From Rhodocyclaceae bacterium (lineage in GTDB: Bacteria; Pseudomonadota; Gammaproteobacteria; Burkholderiales; Rhodocyclaceae): a DNA stretch of 64,000 nt. Numbering within the stretch: the stretch's first letter is position 1; every line of letters starts with the position of its first letter. This document shows, in pieces, positions 57,778-64,000 of the stretch. The notes below the pieces were generated by a model that did not search any database, was not told the origin of the DNA, and saw nothing but the letters and a program-made list of their open reading frames with translations. The stretch spans positions 62,001 through 126,000 of the forward strand of contig JAVBYI010000005.1 of assembly GCA_030824115.1 (NCBI GenBank), written 5' to 3'. The translations under genes and the position numbers were made by a program.

Positions 57778-57792
57778 GCAACCGTCGTGCCA
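57778..57792 (-). promoter_or_regulatory. Sigma-54 (-24/-12) promoter of modA-nifQ operon
   Basis: On the minus strand TGGCAC (57792-57787), five bases, TTGC (57781-57778): a full consensus match, 76 bases before modA ATG. Confidence 0.88.
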
Positions 57793-57833
57793 TGCAGAAA
57801 AAACAATCGCTTATCTACTGATAGCAGTTGAAT

Positions 57834-57849
57834 TGTCGCTTTTGCGACA
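57834..57849. promoter_or_regulatory. NifA upstream activator site of modA
   Basis: TGTCGCTTTTGCGACA fits TGT-N10-ACA and is a near-perfect palindrome. It lies 42 bases upstream of the -24 box. Confidence 0.83.
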
Positions 57850-57917
57850 TGGCGAAAGTTCGCATCGGTATGAGAGGCGACCTCTGGCAATTCCGCAATT
57901 TCGTGTAGGCTAACTAC

Positions 57918-58571
57918 ATGGTCGCCATCCGCAATCTTCGCCTTGCCGATATTTCTGCCGCCATTGATCTGCAAGGGCGCGTCTATACCGCCATCCCGGC
58001 GTTTCGGCCCGATCAGTTCGAGAGCTTGCTCGAACGTTTTCCACAAGGGCAGTTTGTCGCCGAACTGGACGGTCACATTGTCGGTATCGCCATCTCGCTG
58101 GTCATCTGGTGGGATGATTACAGCCTGCATCACACCTGGGCCAGCATTACCAACGACGGGCAGTTCGACACGCACGATCCCGCGCGCGGTCGTACGCTCT
58201 ACGGCGCGGAGGTCTGCGTCGATTCGGCGCAGCGCGGCCATGGCATTGGCCATGCACTTTACGAGGCGCGGCGCACACTCTGTCGGCAAATGAACCTGAA
58301 GCGCATCATCGCCGGCGGGCGTCTGCCCGGTTACGGCGAATACGCCACGCTGATGGCGCCCGAGGAATACGCCAAGCGCGTGATCTGGGGCGACCTCTAT
58401 GACCCCGTGCTGCGCTTTCAGCTCGACGAGGGCTTCGACTACGCCGGCATCCTGCACGGCTATCTGCCGCATGACGATGAGTCGGTGGGCAATGCCAGTC
58501 TGATTGTCTGGCTCAATCGGCACTACGACCCCGCGCGCCCCACGCTGATGCCAGAAAGGGATTTGCCATGA
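57918..58571 (+). CDS. GNAT acyltransferase coupled to a nitrilase
   Basis: 217 residues. GNAT motif A: LYGAEVCVDSAQRGHGIGHALYEARRTLC, preceded by the long N-terminal half. The same protein is often fused to a C-N hydrolase in other bacteria. Here the two are separate genes that overlap by four bases (ATGA). Substrate unknown. Confidence 0.87.
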   Translation: MVAIRNLRLADISAAIDLQGRVYTAIPAFRPDQFESLLERFPQGQFVAELDGHIVGIAISLVIWWDDYSLHHTWASITNDGQFDTHDPARGRTLYGAEVCVDSAQRGHGIGHALYEARRTLCRQMNLKRIIAGGRLPGYGEYATLMAPEEYAKRVIWGDLYDPVLRFQLDEGFDYAGILHGYLPHDDESVGNASLIVWLNRHYDPARPTLMPERDLP

Positions 58572-59440
58572 AAGTCCGCATCGCCGCCATCCAGTACCAG
58601 TTGCGCCATATTGATGACTGGCAGGGCTTCGAGCGGCAGGTCAACTTTGTCCTCAACGCTGCCGCCGACTATCGGCCCCAGTTCGTGCTGCTGCCGGAGT
58701 TGTTTACCACCCAGTTACTGTCGTTCATGGATAACGAGGATGTGCCGAGTGCCGTTCGCTCCCTGTCCGACTACACCATCCCTTACATCGAACTCTTGCG
58801 CAGCCATGCCCAGCGCCATGGCTATTATCTGATTGGGGGCACACACCCGAATCTGCGTGACGGCAAGCTGTTGAACACCGCCTATTTCTTTACGCCCAGC
58901 GGTGAAGTTCATCTGCAGGACAAGATCCACCGCACGCGCTGGGAAAAGGAGAAATGGCACAGCGATCACGGCGACATTCTGAGGATCTTCGAAACGCCCC
59001 ACGGCAAGATTGCCATCCTGATCTGCTACGACATCGAATTCCCGGAACTGGCCCGCAAGGCGGCCGAGGAGGGCGCGGAAATCATCTTCGTGCCCTCCTG
59101 CACGGATGACCGGCAGGGTTTCCTGCGCGTGCGCTATTGCTGCCACGCCCGCACCATCGAAAACCAGATCTACGTCGCCATGACCAGCACGGTCGGCAAC
59201 CTGCCGGTTGCCGGTCTGCGCCTGCACTACGGTCAGGCCTCGATCATCACACCATCAGACTTCCCGTTCGCTCGCGACGGCATCGCCGCCGAAGGCGTCA
59301 TCAACGAAGAACAGATTGTCGTCGCCGACGTCGATCTCGCCCTGCTGCACGAAAACCGCATCAAGGGCACCACCATTCCGCTGCTCGACAAGCGTAGCGA
59401 CTTCTACGGCACCAGGCCGGAAATCGTCAAGGTCAACTGA
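58568..59440 (+). CDS. Carbon-nitrogen hydrolase (nitrilase superfamily)
   Basis: 290 residues. Catalytic triad places: Glu in FVLLPELFTT (about 43), Lys in LQDKIHRTR (about 121), Cys in ILICYDIEFPE (about 157). It hydrolyses an amide or nitrile of unknown structure. The upstream GNAT gene is the usual partner, suggesting a transacylation or amide-recycling task. Confidence 0.9.
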   Translation: MKVRIAAIQYQLRHIDDWQGFERQVNFVLNAAADYRPQFVLLPELFTTQLLSFMDNEDVPSAVRSLSDYTIPYIELLRSHAQRHGYYLIGGTHPNLRDGKLLNTAYFFTPSGEVHLQDKIHRTRWEKEKWHSDHGDILRIFETPHGKIAILICYDIEFPELARKAAEEGAEIIFVPSCTDDRQGFLRVRYCCHARTIENQIYVAMTSTVGNLPVAGLRLHYGQASIITPSDFPFARDGIAAEGVINEEQIVVADVDLALLHENRIKGTTIPLLDKRSDFYGTRPEIVKVN

Positions 59441-59447
59441 GACAAAT

Positions 59448-60038
59448 TCAGTGGCGCAGATTCAGGATGCGCCGCGCGCCGTTGAGTACCAGCAGGCCGA
59501 TCAGCGTGCCGATCGCGAGGTCGGGCAGGTTCGAACCGGTCCACGCCACCAGCGCCCCGGCGAGAATCACGCCGAGATTGGCAAGCACGTCGTTGGTCGA
59601 GAAGATCCAGCTCGCCTGCATGTGCGCGCCGCCGTCGCGATGTTTGGCGAGCAGCGCCATGCAGGCGAGGTTGGCGGCCAGCGCCAGCAACGCGATGCTC
59701 ATCATCGGCAGTGGTTCGGGCGCGCTGCCGGTTAGCCAGCGACGCAGTACTTCGCCGAGCACGCCGAGCGCGAGCAGCAGTTGCAGCCAGCCCGACAAGC
59801 GGGCTGCGGAGAGTTGCCGTCCGGCATGGCCGACCGCATAGAGCGCGAGGCCATACACCGCCGCATCGGCGAACATGTCGAGCGAATCGGCGATCAGGCC
59901 GGTCGATTGCGCCAGCCAGCCGGCGACGCTCTCGACGACGAACATCGCGGCGTTGATGGCCAGCAGCCAGCGCAGGGTATGCGCTTCGGCCTTGGCAGCC
60001 GCAGCCGCGCAGCCGCAGGAGCAGCCGGAATCGGTCAT
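59448..60038 (-). CDS. Cation-efflux (CDF-like) membrane protein
   Basis: 196 residues from ATG 60038. N-terminal CSCGC metal-binding patch, then five to six membrane segments with FVVESVAGWLAQSTGLIADSLDMFADA and WIFSTNDVLANLGVILAG, the places of the Asp/His metal ligands in CDF transporters. Shorter than typical CDF proteins because the C-terminal cytoplasmic domain is missing. Likely exports a divalent metal. Confidence 0.85.
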   Translation of the reverse strand: MTDSGCSCGCAAAAAKAEAHTLRWLLAINAAMFVVESVAGWLAQSTGLIADSLDMFADAAVYGLALYAVGHAGRQLSAARLSGWLQLLLALGVLGEVLRRWLTGSAPEPLPMMSIALLALAANLACMALLAKHRDGGAHMQASWIFSTNDVLANLGVILAGALVAWTGSNLPDLAIGTLIGLLVLNGARRILNLRH

Positions 60039-60055
60039 CGTGAATGGCTCATATA

Positions 60056-60079
60056 TAAAGTCGGCGCTGGCGAGACGGC
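60056..60079 (+). repeat. 24-bp dispersed repeat, copy 21
   Basis: Two mismatches, intergenic, between the cation transporter start and the toxin stop. Confidence 0.92.
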
Positions 60080-60088
60080 GTGAATGAC

Positions 60089-60457
60089 TCAATATGCAGC
60101 CGCAGTCGGCTCCATCAACTGATGCCCGGCACACTCCAGCGCCTTGCACATTGACAGATGAATGGTGGCCACCGCATCTGTCCGCAGCGAACCGATGCGG
60201 CCCAGCATGATCGCCTCGCTTAACACCGTCGGCCGGTTCAGGCGCACCCAACTGGCGTGCGGCAGGCCGTTATCGGCGAAATCGGCTTCGCGGAGCGACA
60301 GGCTCGCCGCATGTGCGCCCTGCGTCGTCACGGGCAGGCACAGCCAGTCGCCGAACTCCCCGATACTTTTCAGCAGCAGCGCAGGGCGGCGCTTGGCCGC
60401 CGACAGGTCGGTGAAGGGAAATGGCAGCAGAACGATGTCACCGCAGCGGAACGTCAT
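60089..60457 (-). CDS. PemK/MazF-type endoribonuclease toxin
   Basis: About 122 residues from ATG 60457. MazF-like barrel: FRCGDIVLLPFPFTDLSAAKRRPALLLKS, LCLPVTT, SWVRLNRPTVLSEAIMLGRIGSL. These toxins cut mRNA at short sequences. The start lies within the last codons of the antitoxin gene. Confidence 0.84.
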   Translation of the reverse strand: MTFRCGDIVLLPFPFTDLSAAKRRPALLLKSIGEFGDWLCLPVTTQGAHAASLSLREADFADNGLPHASWVRLNRPTVLSEAIMLGRIGSLRTDAVATIHLSMCKALECAGHQLMEPTAAAY

Positions 60458-60638
60458 TCCAGACCTCATCAGCCGGGTTGTCCCAGACGTGGGCGAGCGA
60501 AGCCGCCTGCGCGCCCTGCCAGTCGTTCCACTCGCCGCATTCGCGAGCCTGCAGGAAGCGGACGAAATCCAGCGCCTCGCGGGCCAGCGGCTCGGGCAGG
60601 GTTCTGGCGATTTGGGCAATCTGTTCGGCAATGGTCAT
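60438..60638 (-). CDS. Small antitoxin (DUF2281-like) for the MazF-type toxin
   Basis: 66 residues. MTIAEQIAQIARTLPEPLAREALDFVRFLQ is the common helical start of these antitoxins; the acidic C-terminus (WDNPADEVWNDVP) would bind the toxin. ATG 60638 overlaps the methyltransferase stop, and its end overlaps the toxin by 20 bases. Confidence 0.8.
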   Translation of the reverse strand: MTIAEQIAQIARTLPEPLAREALDFVRFLQARECGEWNDWQGAQAASLAHVWDNPADEVWNDVPLR

Positions 60639-63502
60639 GATTTGTCTCCCGAAGATTGGGTGGAGCGTGCCAAGTTTAGCGCCAGCAACCGCCGCAGGAT
60701 TTCTTCGTCCGGCATCTCAGATGTGTAGTCCGTCCAGCCGTAGGCGGTGGCGACGGCGGCGTCGAGTGTCTGATGCGCGTTGGCGAGCCACGCCGGGCGG
60801 GCGTTGTAGAGGTTGGTCAGGGTGCGCTTCTTCAGATCGGCTTCGTGGCCGGGTCTGGCGACGATGCGGTCGGGGTAGCCGGGCACGACTTCCGGCACGC
60901 GTTCTGTCCATTCCGGCGGGTTGAGCCAGTTCTCGCGCAGCTCGTTCAGCCGCCGCGCGGCAGCGGCGATGTTGGCGGCGACGATTTCTGGTGCCATGCA
61001 CGGCGGCGTCGCCTGCCCCGGCTGCGGCGCCGTGTCGCGTGGTGTCATGCCGGCGGGGAAGGGGAAGGTTTCGAAGGTGGTGGTCGGGGTGTAACGCGGG
61101 CGGTCTTCGAGCGAGGTGCCGAGCCGCAGCGACCAGAGTTCGTGGAAGCGGGAATGCAGGATGCCGAAAGTGAGGTCGTCGGCGCGGGCGATGGCGATGA
61201 GCTGATGGTCGGCGAGAATGCCGGCATCAAGCCAGACGAAGAGCCGATACTTGGCAACGGTCGGCGTAGCGATGTAACGCGGCAGGCCAGCAAGCGCCGC
61301 GCGCATGGCAGGGATTGGGCGAGCCATTAACCACCACCGCTTGTATTTCGTCTCCTTGGTACTTGCTGCGCGCTGTGCACCAACCGAGCTTTGCACATGA
61401 TCAAACGGAACTTCGTAAAGCATTGCATCCTGCTCCGGCATGTCAACGCCGAAATCGATAATCCAAGTGTCGGAGGAACGGCGCGTGATATCCATACCGT
61501 TTGACCACGGGCGCAACACGTCGGTATTCGGCCGGCCGTTTGGATTGGGCAGCCTGAGCCATTCACGCGCCGTGTCGCCGGGAATGTCGAATGGCCCGGC
61601 CTTCACCGTGGCAACAAAGGCGCAGCCAACGTTTTCGGTCAGCTTGCGCGCGGTAGTCACCGCACTTTCAGCCGTCAGGTCTGGATTGATACGAGCAACC
61701 CCTTGGCCATCGAGGTACTGTTGCGTATCGACGTTACCGAAGCAGACGAGCGACACGCGCACCGCAGCTCCTTCGTTGATCCAATCCTCGTCGCCCCATG
61801 CCTCGAAAATGCCCGTGGTATCGACGATACGGTCGAGCACTTTGCGGTTCGCGCCGCCACGGATCGAGTTGGTGGCGACGAGGCCCGCTGCTGTGCATAG
61901 TCCTGCTTCGATCTGTGCCCGCGCCTTCTCGAACCAATAGAGCACCAGATCGGCAAAGCCTGGAACGCGTCCATCATAGACGGCGCGTAGTGTGTCGGTG
62001 TATTCACGGCCCAGCTCGCCCCACTGCTTTTTTGTGCCCAGAAACGGCGGGTTGCCGACGATGGCGTCGCATTGCGGCCATGCCGCCTCTTCGACCGCCG
62101 TCCCGCCAGCGCCGACTTTTATCAAGGCGTCGCGGCATTCGATGGTTTCTAGGGGGCGCAGGATGGGTTGGGTGGCGACGGGGTAGCCGTTTCTGAGCAT
62201 CCATTGAATCTCGCCGATCCAGACGGTGACGCGGGCGAGTTCGGCGGCGTAGGGGTCGAGTTCGATGCCGAGGACGTTGGCGGGGGAGACTTCGATGTTC
62301 ACCTGCCGTTGCAGGCCGAGCGCTTCGGCTTCGACGTTGGCGCGGCGTTCGAGGTCTTTCAATGCTTTCAGCGCGAGGTAGAGAAAGTTGCCGCTGCCGC
62401 AGGCGGCGTCGAGCACGCGGTAGTTGCGCAGGCGCTCAAGGTGGTGATGGAACAGCGCCGCCGCATCCTTGTAGGCCTTGTCGTTCTGTTTCTTCGATTT
62501 CTTCAACGTGGCGGCGATCTGTTCCTTCGCGGCTTGCCATTCGGCAGTGAGCGGACGGACGATCACCGGCTCGATCAGGCGCATGATCGTTGCCGGATCG
62601 GTGTAGTGCGCGCCGAGCTGCGAGCGCTTCTTCGGGTTGAGGCCGCGCTCGAACAGGGTGCCGAAGATCGAGGGGTCGATGTTGCGCCAGTCCATCTCGG
62701 CGGCGCGCTGCAAGGCGGCGATGTCGGCTTTTTCGAGCGGCGGCACGGCAACCGTGGCGAACAGGCCGCCGTTGAACCACGCAATGGTTTCGTCGCCGTA
62801 GTCGCCGCCGTTCTGCATGGCGGTGAACAGCGCGGCGAGGCGGTTGGTGGCGCGCGCCGGGTCGGCGGCGGCTTTCGTCAGCAGCTTGGTGAAGATGCCG
62901 CGCGGCAGCAGGCCTTCATCCTCGGCGAACATGCAGAACAGGCACTGGATGAGGAAATGCGCGACCAGTTGCGCATCGAGATCGCGCGCCCGCAGCGTTT
63001 CGGCGAGCGCGCCGAACTGGCCGGCGGCTTCTTCGGTGATGGCGGCCAGCGACTTCACCGGGCGCAGTTTCTCGGGTTCGGTGAATACCCAGCGCAGGGT
63101 TTGCAGGTTCTCCGGCTGACCAATGTCGGCGATGGCGATACGGCGCGGCTGGTCTGGATAGCCGGTGAAGGCGGTGTGGATCTCGATGATCTCGCGGTCG
63201 CTGACGACGAGCAGTGGCGGGTTCTCCAACTCCAGCGCGTAGTCGGTGAGTTGTTTGAGCGCGGCCTTGAGGTCGCGCCCCGGCCGCTTGTTCTCCCAGC
63301 CGAAGTGGCCGCGCTTCCACACATCCGCCCAGCCATCGCCGCCGCTCGCCTTGCCAGCACCGCGCTCGAAACAGTAGTGGTCGGGATCGCGCGGCTTGTC
63401 GACGCCGAGCAGGTCGCAGAGGTCGTCGAAGTGGGCTTGTGCCCCGGCTCGCTCCGAGAGTGTGTTGTTGTGCCAGCGGGCGACGAACTGTTCAGGTGTC
63501 AT
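60635..63502 (-). CDS. MmeI-like DNA methyltransferase/endonuclease (type IIG restriction-modification)
   Basis: 955 residues. The N-terminal domain has the family start FVARWHNNTLSERAGAQAHF and a nuclease-like GDGWADVWKRGHFGWENKRPG (Asp ... E-x-K). The central adenine methyltransferase has motif I LDAACGSGNFLYLAL and motif IV IVGNPPFLGTKK. A target-recognition and C-terminal helical part follows. One protein can cut and methylate. Before motif IV the sequence ALIKVGAGGTAVEE is encoded by a 24-bp repeat. The stop overlaps the antitoxin ATG. Confidence 0.88.
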   Translation of the reverse strand: MTPEQFVARWHNNTLSERAGAQAHFDDLCDLLGVDKPRDPDHYCFERGAGKASGGDGWADVWKRGHFGWENKRPGRDLKAALKQLTDYALELENPPLLVVSDREIIEIHTAFTGYPDQPRRIAIADIGQPENLQTLRWVFTEPEKLRPVKSLAAITEEAAGQFGALAETLRARDLDAQLVAHFLIQCLFCMFAEDEGLLPRGIFTKLLTKAAADPARATNRLAALFTAMQNGGDYGDETIAWFNGGLFATVAVPPLEKADIAALQRAAEMDWRNIDPSIFGTLFERGLNPKKRSQLGAHYTDPATIMRLIEPVIVRPLTAEWQAAKEQIAATLKKSKKQNDKAYKDAAALFHHHLERLRNYRVLDAACGSGNFLYLALKALKDLERRANVEAEALGLQRQVNIEVSPANVLGIELDPYAAELARVTVWIGEIQWMLRNGYPVATQPILRPLETIECRDALIKVGAGGTAVEEAAWPQCDAIVGNPPFLGTKKQWGELGREYTDTLRAVYDGRVPGFADLVLYWFEKARAQIEAGLCTAAGLVATNSIRGGANRKVLDRIVDTTGIFEAWGDEDWINEGAAVRVSLVCFGNVDTQQYLDGQGVARINPDLTAESAVTTARKLTENVGCAFVATVKAGPFDIPGDTAREWLRLPNPNGRPNTDVLRPWSNGMDITRRSSDTWIIDFGVDMPEQDAMLYEVPFDHVQSSVGAQRAASTKETKYKRWWLMARPIPAMRAALAGLPRYIATPTVAKYRLFVWLDAGILADHQLIAIARADDLTFGILHSRFHELWSLRLGTSLEDRPRYTPTTTFETFPFPAGMTPRDTAPQPGQATPPCMAPEIVAANIAAAARRLNELRENWLNPPEWTERVPEVVPGYPDRIVARPGHEADLKKRTLTNLYNARPAWLANAHQTLDAAVATAYGWTDYTSEMPDEEILRRLLALNLARSTQSSGDKS
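62097..62120 (-). repeat. 24-bp dispersed repeat, copy 22 (inside the MmeI-like gene)
   Basis: Exact consensus, sense direction, encoding KVGAGGTA in frame about 15 residues before the catalytic NPPF. Confidence 0.96.
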
Positions 63503-63519
63503 ATCGATATTTTCGCCGA

Positions 63520-63543
63520 AAAAGTCGGCGCTGACAGGACGGC
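63520..63543 (+). repeat. 24-bp dispersed repeat, copy 23
   Basis: Two mismatches, 17 bases upstream of the MmeI-like start. The 165 bases from 63544 to 63709 hold no gene that I can support. Confidence 0.92.
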
Positions 63544-63709
63544 GCTGGTGGGAGGGCCTTTTCTCATGACGCAGGAATGGAAATTGCAGTTAGTAGCAGT
63601 TTGCAGGGCGAATGTCTCAAAACCAACAATAACGCCCCAATGCGGTGATTCCCATGAAAGAGAGGCACCAGACCGGTGCAATCGGCGATGTGACGTGGAG
63701 GTGCAGGGC

Positions 63710-64000
63710 ATGACGCGCTATAAGAATATCGAGCTGGACCCAAAACTCGCAGCAGTGATTCGCCACATGAATGCGGTGGAGGAATACCGTGAGGTGTTGC
63801 AAAACCTACAAACGGTTTGGGACAACCTGACGCTGCTCGGGCAGTTGTCGGGCACCGGGACTGACATGACCGGCACGCGCCAGGCTTTCAACCAGCTGAC
63901 CGGCAGCCTGCTCAATCAGCTCGGCTCGGAAACCCTGCGCAAATGCGTGCTGGAGATGACCGCCAAGGGGCAGGTGGCGATCGACATTCTGGTGCGCAAC
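63710..64000 (+). CDS. Hypothetical protein, possibly a sensory protein (cut by window end)
   Basis: Open from ATG 63710 to the last base, 97 residues seen. A GGAGG site precedes the ATG. Soluble, helical (AVEEYREVLQNLQTVWDNLTLLGQL; QLTGSLLNQLGSETLRKCVLEMTAKGQVAIDILVRN). The end resembles, from memory, the helix that leads into sensory domains of betaproteobacterial chemotaxis or regulator proteins, but too little is visible to name it. Confidence 0.6.
   Translation, partial: MTRYKNIELDPKLAAVIRHMNAVEEYREVLQNLQTVWDNLTLLGQLSGTGTDMTGTRQAFNQLTGSLLNQLGSETLRKCVLEMTAKGQVAIDILVRN

Overview
The window is about 64 kb of GC-rich chromosome from a nitrogen-fixing betaproteobacterium. NifL-NifA regulation, an rnf operon beside nifLA, nifHDKT followed by a ferredoxin, a NafY-like protein and an FeS/LRV protein, and a DraT/DraG pair together suggest the Rhodocyclales (Azonexus/Dechloromonas-like). 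That placement rests on gene content and recollection of families, not on a database search. I saw no rRNA, tRNA or CRISPR array, and no gene-free gap exceeds about 300 bases.

Layout. 0-3.3 kb: a DUF411 gene cut by the window edge, an AbrB/PIN toxin-antitoxin pair, and an AT-richer island with two attC-like sites. This island looks like integron cassettes without an integrase; one cassette carries a dGTPase. 3.4-8.7 kb: rnfABCDGEH on the minus strand. 9.0-18.6 kb, plus strand: nifL, nifA, a soluble CZB chemoreceptor, nifB, a ferredoxin, an ArsC-like nif protein, a diiron flavoprotein, two 2Fe-2S ferredoxins (the second like the Shethna FeSII protein) and draG. 18.7-26.9 kb: a giant CheB-CheR-PAS-GGDEF-EAL protein, then a minus-strand block with bacteriohemerythrin, a SIR2-like protein, a FliA-type sigma factor and draT. 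27.0-34.7 kb: nifHDKT and a tail of nif-associated genes. 34.7-41.9 kb: accessory genes (BrnTA-like pair, a third attC-like cassette, NERD-UvrD helicase, orphan antitoxins, HD-GYP protein, glutamate dehydrogenase). 42.0-51.0 kb: the potassium operon kdpFABC-corA-kdpDE, with an extra tiny gene in front. 51.1-52.4 kb: an AbiE-like pair. 52.6-57.7 kb: a molybdenum operon modA-nifQ-modB-modC-DUF2478-GNAT-nifZ-DUF3050. 57.9-64 kb: GNAT and nitrilase, a cation transporter, and an MmeI-like methyltransferase/nuclease coupled to a toxin-antitoxin pair.

Regulation and function. Four promoters (rnfA, nifB, nifH, modA) each show a NifA upstream site TGT-N10-ACA and a sigma-54 -24/-12 element. One regulator therefore probably switches on electron supply (Rnf), cofactor synthesis (NifB), nitrogenase and molybdate uptake/insertion (Mod, NifQ) together. 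DraT/DraG would switch nitrogenase reductase off and on by ADP-ribosylation at Arg102 of NifH. FeSII-like ferredoxin, bacteriohemerythrin and the flavoprotein could handle oxygen.

The most unusual signal is a 24-bp dispersed repeat. I find 23 copies in both orientations, roughly one per 2.8 kb. It is open in all six reading frames. Copies lie between genes, across stop codons, and in frame inside rnfE, rnfG, nifB, the nafY-like gene, kdpA, kdpB, kdpD, modC, nifQ and the methyltransferase gene. I cannot tell from the sequence alone whether it has been described.
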